A stretch of 8,604 nucleotides of DNA, from assembly GCA_039190385.1 (NCBI GenBank), contig JBCCYD010000256.1:1-8604 (forward strand), given 5' to 3'. This document shows, one piece after another, positions 1 through 5,150 of the stretch. This DNA comes from Xenococcus sp039190385. GTDB lineage: Bacteria > Cyanobacteriota > Cyanobacteriia > Cyanobacteriales > Xenococcaceae. Positions within the stretch are counted from its first letter, which is position 1, and every line of letters starts with the position of its first letter. The notes below the pieces were generated by a model that saw nothing but the letters and a program-made list of their open reading frames with translations, did not search any database and had not been told where the DNA came from. Both the position numbers and the translations under genes were made by a program.

Positions 1-284
1 AATAAAATATATATCAAAGCTATGAATGCTAATACAGACAGAAAGAATTGGTATATCAAACTTTGAAAAGTCAAATTTAGCAACCCTACTAAGAAGAAAG
101 CTAAGAATGTCAGCATACCATGAACTAAAATACTTATTTCAACAACTTTAGTTTTAAAATTATTCTTTGTATTTAAATCTTTTTCTGTCCAATTGATATA
201 TGCATTAGAGCAAAAAACAAGAGGGACTATCACAATACTTGAGTAAACAATCCTAGATATTTGATCCATAAAAAAAGTATTCAT
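1..284 (-). CDS. Partial AT-rich hypothetical membrane protein (N-terminal part)
   Basis: An open frame on the minus strand starts with ATG at 284-282 (a second ATG lies five codons later, at 269) and stays open to the left window edge, giving about 94 residues without a stop. The product starts MNTFFMDQISRIVYSSIVIV. It has a hydrophobic N-terminal segment (about residues 11-26), a polar Lys/Asn/Thr-rich loop (about 32-48), then two further hydrophobic stretches (about 50-66 and 74-94), so it reads as a small integral membrane protein. No clear Shine-Dalgarno sequence precedes either start; an in-frame stop lies about 45 bases upstream. I recognise no family. The high A+T matches the Uma2 region more than the SDR genes. 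The C-terminus lies outside the window. Confidence 0.5.
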   Translation of the reverse strand, partial: MNTFFMDQISRIVYSSIVIVPLVFCSNAYINWTEKDLNTKNNFKTKVVEISILVHGMLTFLAFFLVGLLNLTFQSLIYQFFLSVLAFIALIYIL

Positions 285-368
285 GTTTATATTCAAGTAT
301 TGTGAAATTATCAAAATGTGTCATAAGTTTAATTTTAACATATTTATTATAACTCCTATTATGAGTTT

Positions 369-391
369 TTTCTATAACAACAAAAATCAAT
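369..391 (+). repeat. 23-base repeat, copy 1
   Basis: A segment starting TTTCTATAACAAC and ending AAAATCAAT matches 4487-4509 in 22 of 23 bases, in the same orientation. The flanks do not match. It lies in the gap between the left-edge membrane gene and the SDR. It may be the end of a small repeat family or a coincidence in AT-rich DNA. Confidence 0.45.
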
Positions 392-445
392 TACCCAAGC
401 TGAGAGTAATGTCCCAAATAGTCTTGAATCACCCTAGTATGGTGT

Positions 446-476
446 GGCCGTTCAATCCCTGGAAAACTGAACGGCC
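446..476. repeat. Perfect 9-bp inverted repeat (hairpin)
   Basis: GGCCGTTCA at 446-454 and its exact complement TGAACGGCC at 468-476 enclose a 13-base loop. The stem is GC-rich in otherwise AT-rich DNA and lies 40 bases beyond the 3' end of the minus-strand SDR gene, where a transcription stop would be expected. No T-run follows directly on either strand (the nearest on the plus strand is at about 494), so it is not a canonical intrinsic terminator. It may be an RNA-stabilising stem, an unusual terminator or a dispersed palindromic repeat. Confidence 0.6.
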
Positions 477-515
477 TTGAGTCAGTTGCCGATTTTTACT
501 AACAAGAAGGTGGCT

Positions 516-1262
516 TTAGCTTTTAGTTATTTCAGCTTCCACCACGTTTTTGGCAAAGCTGTCATACGCTTTACCAAGTTGTTTCGCCATCGAATCAGGA
601 AAGACATGGAATTCTCCAGTCCTTAGGGCTGCAATAATACCTTCAGGAATCAGGTTGGGAGGCTCTGCAACTTCGTTAAACCCGGCTGCATCTCCCATAT
701 CCGTGGCAATGGGGCCTGGGTGGACACTCAAAACAATGGTGCCCTGTTTGCTCAACGTTGCCCGCAGGGCCTGGGTAACTGAGTAGGCGGCAGCCTTAGA
801 AGCAGAGTAGGTCGCATAGTTTGCTGAGAAGCACACCATAGAAGTCAACGAGTTAAGCTGGGCAAACACTCCACCGCCGTTGGCTTTGAGTATAGGAGCA
901 AAAGCCTGAGCCATGTGGATTAGGCCATAGACATTGATTTTTGTCTCAAACTCTAGGGTGCTGATAACATCTTTATCCAGGGGAGAGGAGCCTTGTAGAA
1001 CTCCAGCATTATTAATGACTACCTGGACATCCTTAGCCTTCTCCGCTGCCGCAAAAATAGAGGCTGGATTACCTAGATCAATGGGAATAGGAATCAACTT
1101 TTCACCGTGCTTTTCCACGAGGGGGACAACACTCTCCACTGAACGGACAGCAGAATATATTTGTGCTGCACCGTGATCGAAAAAAGATTCGACTATGGCT
1201 TTACCAATGCCACGATTTGCACCTGTAACGAAAATAGTCTTGCCCTGAATATCGTAAACCAT
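516..1262 (-). CDS. Short-chain dehydrogenase/reductase (classical SDR), intact
   Basis: A 248-residue single-domain Rossmann oxidoreductase of normal length for a classical SDR. It carries the cofactor motif TGANRGIG (residues 13-20), NNAG (84-87), and a full catalytic tetrad: Asn110, Ser138, Tyr152 and Lys156 in YSASK. The PGPIATDM segment (182-189) closes the cofactor site. Arg17 and Arg40 at the end of the second strand favour NADP(H), by family knowledge. It should reduce or oxidise a carbonyl/alcohol in the cytosol; the substrate cannot be read. No signal peptide is seen. The start is preceded by AAGG about 12 bases upstream. A 150-base gap separates it from the DUF1772 gene on the same strand, so it may have its own promoter; a TATTTA-C-TAAATA palindrome lies in that gap. 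Confidence 0.93.
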   Translation of the reverse strand: MVYDIQGKTIFVTGANRGIGKAIVESFFDHGAAQIYSAVRSVESVVPLVEKHGEKLIPIPIDLGNPASIFAAAEKAKDVQVVINNAGVLQGSSPLDKDVISTLEFETKINVYGLIHMAQAFAPILKANGGGVFAQLNSLTSMVCFSANYATYSASKAAAYSVTQALRATLSKQGTIVLSVHPGPIATDMGDAAGFNEVAEPPNLIPEGIIAALRTGEFHVFPDSMAKQLGKAYDSFAKNVVEAEITKS

Positions 1263-1289
1263 TATGTTTGTACCTTATATTATGTGGAC

Positions 1290-1302
1290 TATTTACTAAA
1301 TA
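1290..1302. promoter_or_regulatory. 13-base palindrome upstream of the intact SDR (possible operator)
   Basis: TATTTA-C-TAAATA is a perfect dyad around one central base, 28-40 bases upstream of the SDR start codon. AT-rich near-consensus -10 candidates (CATAAT/TAATAT on the minus strand) lie between it and the start. The position fits an operator, but AT-only palindromes arise easily by chance and no second copy was seen. Confidence 0.25.
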
Positions 1303-1412
1303 CCTGAGAAAGAAAGTTTAGAGTCTCTCAGACATAGAGATGATTGTGATTGTGTTAGAACAACGTCAAATGTTTCCTTACTCAGATTCTTGTTTGTTTT
1401 TGAGGGTTGATA

Positions 1413-1871
1413 TTACCAGTTGGATTTCTTGAAACCTAAAACTGCAAATGTCGCAGCTGTAATCGCTGCTATCACCCGCACCCAATGCAAAAGCACCCAA
1501 ATTCGCAATTTGCTAGCTGCCTCCGCTGTACCATACTCAAGCTTCATAAAAGCCAAATTGGTTGGTAAATGATAAATCCTCGTAATTATGACAATAAGCA
1601 ACAATCCCAATAACGCGATGATCCAAGATTGCTGCGCTGCAGAACTTTTTCGACTAAAAACAACAGATAATATTGTTGCTATTAAAGCGGGTAACAGAGT
1701 GGTTGCAGTAGGAAACAAGAGGAAAGGAAATTTAACCTTAAAATCTCTCATGAACTCAATCGGCTCCATGGATTGCCAATAGCCTACATCGCTCATGCCA
1801 ATATTAATCATATTGCCTGCAAAAGCAGCGATGGAAATAATAGCCGTAATGGCTGAAACTCTTTTTATCAT
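1413..1871 (-). CDS. DUF1772 / anthrone-oxygenase-like four-helix membrane protein
   Basis: A 152-residue membrane protein with four predicted helices at about residues 5-24, 52-72, 82-100 and 125-146, the usual size and topology of DUF1772. Matching features are the first helix ending in a GN pair (19-20), a Trp-containing loop (YWQS, 31-34), RIYHLPTN (98-105) after helix 3, and WVLLHWVR (125-132) leading into helix 4. Fungal members of the superfamily oxidise anthrones to anthraquinones; most bacterial members are uncharacterised, so a role in quinone or polyketide chemistry is only suggested. Its ATG overlaps the TAA of the preceding gene as TAATG, implying translational coupling; there is no Shine-Dalgarno of its own. 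The family call is from recalled sequence pattern. Confidence 0.7.
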   Translation of the reverse strand: MIKRVSAITAIISIAAFAGNMINIGMSDVGYWQSMEPIEFMRDFKVKFPFLLFPTATTLLPALIATILSVVFSRKSSAAQQSWIIALLGLLLIVIITRIYHLPTNLAFMKLEYGTAEAASKLRIWVLLHWVRVIAAITAATFAVLGFKKSNW

Positions 1872-2314
1872 TAGGAATCAATAATTTGGCTATCCTGTTC
1901 TAGGAAATAATTAATCACCTCAGATCTAAAGAGTAGAACTGTAGAAATCAGCTGGAATACTAAGGTTGAAATGAGAGAACCAAATACAAATTCTGAACTG
2001 GCTATTTCAGTGGACAATGGATAACTCCATTGGGTAGCCAAACCGTTAGCATAATCGAATGAGCCAAGAGCGCTATACATGACTAAAAGCGCCCATATTT
2101 TTGAACCAGATCCCTTAAACAGAAAATAGATTACTACAGGTACTAGCAGACCAAGGATAGAATCACTCACCCAAGGGGCAAGCCACGCATCTGGATTGAC
2201 CCCACCATTCATTTCAAGAGTTGGGAAAAATAATAATGTTTGTGCTCGCAATATAGTCAAGGCAGTTAATGCGGCAATAACGTAAATGACCTTAGGTATT
2301 GTTCTTTTGTTCAT
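1871..2314 (-). CDS. Small four-helix membrane protein of unknown function
   Basis: A 147-residue protein starting MNKRTIPKVIYVI. I chose the ATG at 2314 although the frame opens further upstream, because AGGAGG, the strongest ribosome-binding site in the window, lies six bases before it. The upstream extension is positively charged and overlaps the SDR remnant. Predicted membrane helices lie at about residues 8-30, 48-67, 72-90 and 106-129. A polar loop (31-47) contains NGGVNPDAW, and a second loop holds DYANGLATQWSYPL (87-100). The C-terminus is acidic. It shares one base with the DUF1772 gene downstream, so the two are probably co-translated and could act together in the membrane. I do not recognise the family. 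Confidence 0.85.
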   Translation of the reverse strand: MNKRTIPKVIYVIAALTALTILRAQTLLFFPTLEMNGGVNPDAWLAPWVSDSILGLLVPVVIYFLFKGSGSKIWALLVMYSALGSFDYANGLATQWSYPLSTEIASSEFVFGSLISTLVFQLISTVLLFRSEVINYFLEQDSQIIDS

Positions 2315-2462
2315 TATTGACCTCCTGGTTAAAATCACTCTTATTCTGATCACGACCAGTAATAACCACGCGAGTACCTTTAGCCCCAAGCGATCGCGCC
2401 ATAGCTAAACCAATACTGGAACTACCGCCTGTGATAATAATTTGTTTTCCATTTAAATTCAT
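2292..2462 (-). pseudogene. Truncated SDR: only the first beta-alpha-beta of the Rossmann fold remains
   Basis: From ATG at 2462 the product starts MNLNGKQIIITGGSSSIGLA, a textbook SDR N-terminus with TGGSSSIG as the cofactor loop, followed by RVVITGRD, the second strand with a terminal Arg. After GRDQNK the similarity stops; an Asn/Glu-rich tail of about 15 residues leads to a stop at 2292, giving 56 residues against about 250 in a whole SDR. Asn-Asn-Ala-Gly, Tyr and Lys catalytic motifs are all absent. An ATG at 2492 would add ten residues, but family members start at MNLNGK. The remainder was probably lost by deletion, which placed the Shine-Dalgarno of the next gene inside the leftover frame. 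It is divergent from the HxlR gene, the usual place for an HxlR target. Confidence 0.8.
2316..2330 (-). promoter_or_regulatory. Strong Shine-Dalgarno deciding the start at 2314
   Basis: On the minus strand the sequence reads AGGAGGTCAATA-ATG, a full anti-16S match with a six-base spacer. It sits inside the reading frame of the truncated SDR. This fixes the start of the 147-residue membrane protein at 2314 and lets it be translated independently of the remnant. Confidence 0.85.
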
Positions 2463-2500
2463 ATCGATGGTTTTTCTAACAAAGTTGGTCAAAATATTTA

Positions 2501-2519
2501 ACTTGTAAAACGCAAGCTA
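2501..2519. promoter_or_regulatory. HxlR-type operator box 1
   Basis: ACTTGTAAAACGCAAGCTA is built on the dyad CTTG-N7-CAAG. It matches box 3 (2550-2568) in 16 of 19 bases and lies 39-57 bases upstream of the truncated SDR start. Its right half forms a long palindrome with box 2. Assignment to the adjacent HxlR regulator is inferred from position and repetition. Confidence 0.65.
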
Positions 2520-2529
2520 GATAGCTTGC
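2512..2529. repeat. Palindrome GCAAGCTA-GA-TAGCTTGC joining boxes 1 and 2
   Basis: Two perfect 8-base arms flank two bases. It joins the right half of box 1 to an inverted copy, box 2 (2522-2540), whose complement ends in the same GCAAGCTA but whose outer half is degenerate (ACTCTAG rather than ACTTGTA). It lies in the centre of the divergent intergenic region. Confidence 0.75.
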
Positions 2530-2544
2530 AAAACTAGAGTAACA

Positions 2545-2572
2545 TTTTGACTTGTGATATGCAAGCTATAAT
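2545..2572 (+). promoter_or_regulatory. Probable promoter of the HxlR-family regulator
   Basis: A perfect -10 hexamer TATAAT lies at 2567-2572. Candidate -35 elements are TTTTGA at 2545-2550 (16-base spacer) or the better hexamer TTGACT at 2547-2552 (only 14 bases). The start codon at 2607 leaves a leader of about 28 bases. Operator box 3 fills the spacer, so a bound repressor would exclude RNA polymerase. Confidence 0.55.
2550..2568. promoter_or_regulatory. HxlR-type operator box 3, overlapping the hxlR promoter
   Basis: ACTTGTGATATGCAAGCTA again shows CTTG-N7-CAAG and lies in the same orientation as box 1, 49 bases further on. It overlaps the -10 element at 2567, the classic position for autorepression of the divergent regulator gene. 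Confidence 0.65.
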
Positions 2573-2606
2573 TTTCTGGTAATTCAACCTAGGTTTTTAT
2601 TGATTT

Positions 2607-3023
2607 ATGCCGACTAGCAAAGACACACCACGATCAAACTGCCCGATTGCCTGTGCTCTGGATCTATTAGGAGATCGATGGACATTGGTGGTGCTTCGTG
2701 ATGTGTTGCTAGGACAGCGTCGTATTTTCTCAGAAATTGCGGTGGACGAAGGGATTGCAACAAGTACTCTTATTAACCGCTTAGAGCGTCTAATTGATGC
2801 AGGGGTTCTAGAACGACGACAAGATCCACGGGATGGGCGTAGTCGTAAGTATATTCCTACGGAATGTGGCCTAGAACTAATACCTGTACTGGTCGATCTG
2901 ATGGTTTGGGGAAGTAAGTATACATCGGGTACTGCTCCTGCTGAGATGATTGACCGAGCAGTTAACGATCGCGAAGCATTTTTGGCAGAACTCGTCGAAC
3001 GAGCCCGCGATTTTGACAACTAG
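2607..3023 (+). CDS. HxlR-family winged-helix transcriptional regulator with N-terminal cysteines
   Basis: A 138-residue cytosolic DNA-binding protein. The HxlR signature is clear: CPIACALDLLGDRWTLVVLR (residues 12-31), a recognition-helix region with GIATSTLINRLERL (49-62), and a wing with GVLERR, GRSRKY and TECGLEL (66-91). The C-terminal helices (about 93-135) should mediate dimerisation. Cys12 matches the conserved cysteine that several family members use to sense quinones, diamide or other electrophiles; Cys16 and Cys87 are additional. It is divergent from the truncated SDR and the membrane-protein genes, with three CTTG-N7-CAAG boxes between, so it probably represses both directions. 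A hairpin spans its stop codon. The effector is unknown. Confidence 0.92.
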   Translation: MPTSKDTPRSNCPIACALDLLGDRWTLVVLRDVLLGQRRIFSEIAVDEGIATSTLINRLERLIDAGVLERRQDPRDGRSRKYIPTECGLELIPVLVDLMVWGSKYTSGTAPAEMIDRAVNDREAFLAELVERARDFDN

Positions 3024-3035
3024 TGGACGCGGGCT
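3002..3035. repeat. 8-bp GC-only-core inverted repeat across the hxlR stop codon
   Basis: AGCCCGCG at 3002-3009 pairs perfectly with CGCGGGCT at 3028-3035 around an 18-base loop containing the TAG stop at 3021. No T-run follows, so it is not a standard terminator. It also marks the border between the moderate-GC regulator gene and the AT-rich Uma2 region. Confidence 0.5.
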
Positions 3036-3074
3036 AAGATAAAGTAACCATGAATAATAATTTTCAACTTTTTC

Positions 3075-3083
3075 TGCTATACT
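3075..3083 (+). promoter_or_regulatory. Extended -10 candidate for the long Uma2 gene
   Basis: TGCTATACT matches the extended -10 pattern TGN-TATAAT with one mismatch and lies about 67 bases before the start codon at 3150. No good -35 hexamer sits 17 bases upstream, which extended -10 promoters can tolerate. Confidence 0.35.
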
Positions 3084-3149
3084 TTTTCCATATCGAATAT
3101 AGAATATTTAGTATTAGACAATACATACTTTAAGATAAATAAACGTCAA

Positions 3150-4427
3150 ATGCAAGTCATAGAGGAACAAAGAAAATTAATATTCTATAGCAATGAATTA
3201 GAAAGTTTCAGAGAAGAAATTGAAAGAAGTTTTGCAAAATTAAACTTAAAAGAGCAGGAAAAAGCTGAAAAGACTAAATTATTTACTGAACTTAAAACCC
3301 AAAGTCTATTAATACAAAATATTAATTCTCAAAATATACCAATAGAATATTTGGTAATAGTATATACACAATGCACTGTTATAGCAATAAATATACTTAA
3401 GATAACAGAAATATTAAAACAAATTGGAAAAAAAGAAGCCTCAAAAAAAATAAGGAGACGATGCTCTTTATTAGCTATAGAAATCATAATATCTGTTGTC
3501 CAGCTTATTAGTAAAGTTTCAGAAACTATAAAGATAGAAATAAACAACTCAAAAGTAGAAACAATAGAAAAGCAAATTATTTTTTTAGACAAAATAAACA
3601 ACATAAAGATCATCAAAGAATCATTGAGAATTCAAGGTTTTACAAATATTGATAGATATTTATCAGCAGTCATAGGACTAAACCAGCAAGTATTAAAAGC
3701 TAAAAATGAAGTAGAAAAGTCAGAAGGCTTCAATAATGATCAAAGAGATGAAACCCTAAAAATAATTAATCAGTTTAAGTCACAAATAAAATATCTAATT
3801 AAAAATTCTTTAGATATTTTCAGGAAGAAAGATAATGACAAAAAAATCATTATTGATAATGTTCAATGGGAAGAATATGAAAATATTATAGAAACAATTG
3901 GGGAAGTTTCATGGTGCAGAATTTCTTACTTAGATGGAGTTTTAGAATTTGTGACAATAAGTGAAAGACATGAAATTATCAATAGATACATTGCCGAATT
4001 AATAAATGACTACTTTTGCGCCAAAGAAATAGGATACATTCCAGTTGGGTCTACAACATACAAAATTAGAAAAGATAAAAAAGGAAAAGAAGCCGATTCA
4101 GCTTATAAATTCACAGAAGCAAGAAAATACCCAGATTTTGCAGTAGAAGTGAATTTTTCTAGTGGTGGGGTTGCTAGTCTAGAGATTTTTAAGGATTTTC
4201 AAACAAAAGAAGTATGGATGTGGGACGGTAAAGATAATCTCAAATTTTATATTCTTAAGGGTTCTGAGTACATAGAAAGTAATACAAGTTTAAATTTAAC
4301 AAACGTGACACCAGGCATTATAAGAAAATATGTACAATTAGTAGAAAAAGATAAACTTAAAATATATAAATACAAAAAAGAGTTTATCAATGAAGTAGCT
4401 GCAAATATTATCGAATCTTCCTCTTAA
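3150..4427 (+). CDS. Uma2-family (DUF820) nuclease-fold protein with a long helical N-terminal extension
   Basis: A 425-residue Lys/Ile/Asn/Glu-rich protein. Residues 1 to about 235 are almost entirely predicted helix: a charged segment (15-52), two weakly hydrophobic helices (about 66-90 and 104-127), then further charged helices. I do not recognise this part. From about residue 239 (WEEYENII) to 410 it is a Uma2 domain: YLDGVLEFV (260-268), the EAD motif (314-316, usually EPD), PDFAVEV (328-334), NFSSGG (335-340) and KEVWMW (353-358). Asp316 and Glu333 match acidic residues of the PD-(D/E)XK-like site. The Lys I expect after the Gly-Gly (GGIDKLE in relatives) is Ser here. Uma2 proteins are usually about 190 residues, so this is a fusion about twice the normal size. 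A second Uma2 gene follows. The function of the family is poorly known. Confidence 0.85.
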   Translation: MQVIEEQRKLIFYSNELESFREEIERSFAKLNLKEQEKAEKTKLFTELKTQSLLIQNINSQNIPIEYLVIVYTQCTVIAINILKITEILKQIGKKEASKKIRRRCSLLAIEIIISVVQLISKVSETIKIEINNSKVETIEKQIIFLDKINNIKIIKESLRIQGFTNIDRYLSAVIGLNQQVLKAKNEVEKSEGFNNDQRDETLKIINQFKSQIKYLIKNSLDIFRKKDNDKKIIIDNVQWEEYENIIETIGEVSWCRISYLDGVLEFVTISERHEIINRYIAELINDYFCAKEIGYIPVGSTTYKIRKDKKGKEADSAYKFTEARKYPDFAVEVNFSSGGVASLEIFKDFQTKEVWMWDGKDNLKFYILKGSEYIESNTSLNLTNVTPGIIRKYVQLVEKDKLKIYKYKKEFINEVAANIIESSS

Positions 4428-4486
4428 TAACGCCCTTATTACTAAACTTTAACTTTGAAGCTTTTTCTGGTGTTTTTACGGCTTCA

Positions 4487-4509
4487 TTTCTATAACAACG
4501 AAAATCAAT
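4487..4509 (+). repeat. 23-base repeat, copy 2
   Basis: This is the direct-repeat partner of 369-391 with one A-to-G difference. It lies in the 107-base gap between the two Uma2 genes, 26 bases before the start of the second. Confidence 0.45.
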
Positions 4510-4534
4510 ATGACCATACTTTTTATAAAAAACG

Positions 4535-5134
4535 ATGTTAATAAATGCCCAACTCCCGATAAGTAGCGATCACTTAAACCGACAAGATCAAACCCTTCGT
4601 TTAGCAGATATGAATTGGGATGATTACGAACAATTACTTTCTGATGATTATCCTGGCTATCTCGCGTCTTTTTTCAACGGAGTTATTACTCTGATGTCTC
4701 CAAGTATTAATCACGAAAAAATCAGTCAAATCTTCCCGATTTTGATTGCTGCTTATTGTCGTCAATTTAAACTTACATACTTCCCTCGTGGCTCTACTAC
4801 TCTGAAGAAGAAGCCCCTTGTTGGTAAAGAGCCTGATGTTTCTTATGCTTTTGGTACAGATAAAGATATTCCCGATCTGGCAATTGAGGTAATTTTTTCC
4901 AGTGGTGGAATTGAGGATTTAGAGAAATATCGAATTCTAGGCGTGCCTGAAGTGTGGTTCTGGCAAAATAAGGAGCTTACTTTTTATCGGTTAGGAGATG
5001 CTAGTTATCAAGAGATTGCGGTTAGTGTTTGTTTGCCGAAGTTGGTTGCGAAGAATTTGGTTGGTTTTGTTAATCGAGGGATGACAGAAAGTCCTTTGAC
5101 TATTGAGGCTGATTTTAATTCAGCAATCAAATAA
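4535..5134 (+). CDS. Uma2-family (DUF820) nuclease-fold protein
   Basis: A 199-residue protein of ordinary length for the family, cytosolic, with no signal or membrane segment. It shows the order LADMNWDDYEQLL (23-35), FFNGVITLMSPS (46-57), PRGSTTL (84-90), GKEPDVSYAF (97-106), PDLAIEVIFSSGG (113-125), and GVPEVWFW (136-143). Asp101, Glu118 and the nearby Asp114 fit the acidic cluster of a PD-(D/E)XK-like fold. The position where I recall a conserved Lys (GGIDKLE) reads GGIEDLE, leaving Lys131 three residues later as the nearest substitute. It lies 107 bases downstream of the long Uma2 gene on the same strand but has a less AT-rich composition, so a simple tandem duplication is unlikely to be recent. 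No Shine-Dalgarno is evident. It converges with the aldo/keto reductase, leaving 16 bases between the stops. Confidence 0.88.
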   Translation: MLINAQLPISSDHLNRQDQTLRLADMNWDDYEQLLSDDYPGYLASFFNGVITLMSPSINHEKISQIFPILIAAYCRQFKLTYFPRGSTTLKKKPLVGKEPDVSYAFGTDKDIPDLAIEVIFSSGGIEDLEKYRILGVPEVWFWQNKELTFYRLGDASYQEIAVSVCLPKLVAKNLVGFVNRGMTESPLTIEADFNSAIK

Positions 5135-5150
5135 ATCTATCCGATAAAAA

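Noticed and set aside
283..480. A 65-residue plus-strand ORF
   Set aside because: It has low-complexity AT-rich content, no ribosome-binding site and no domain. Its 3' end runs through the perfect inverted repeat at 446-476, and it starts opposite the more plausible minus-strand membrane gene.
1320..1328. AGAG-T-CTCT palindrome upstream of the intact SDR
   Set aside because: It has only four-base arms in a 150-base gap; such a dyad is expected by chance.
2315..2389. N-terminal extension of the 147-residue membrane protein to a start at 2389
   Set aside because: It would ignore the perfect AGGAGG six bases before 2314, and it overlaps the SDR remnant in another frame.
2597..3019. Long minus-strand ORF opposite hxlR (140 residues, Arg/Ser-rich)
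   Set aside because: It is the antisense shadow of a clear HxlR gene; its composition is an artefact of the complementary frame.
4457..4485. GAAGC...GCTTC as a terminator after the long Uma2 gene
   Set aside because: It has only a 5-bp stem with a 19-base loop, and the T-rich part is in the loop, not after the stem.
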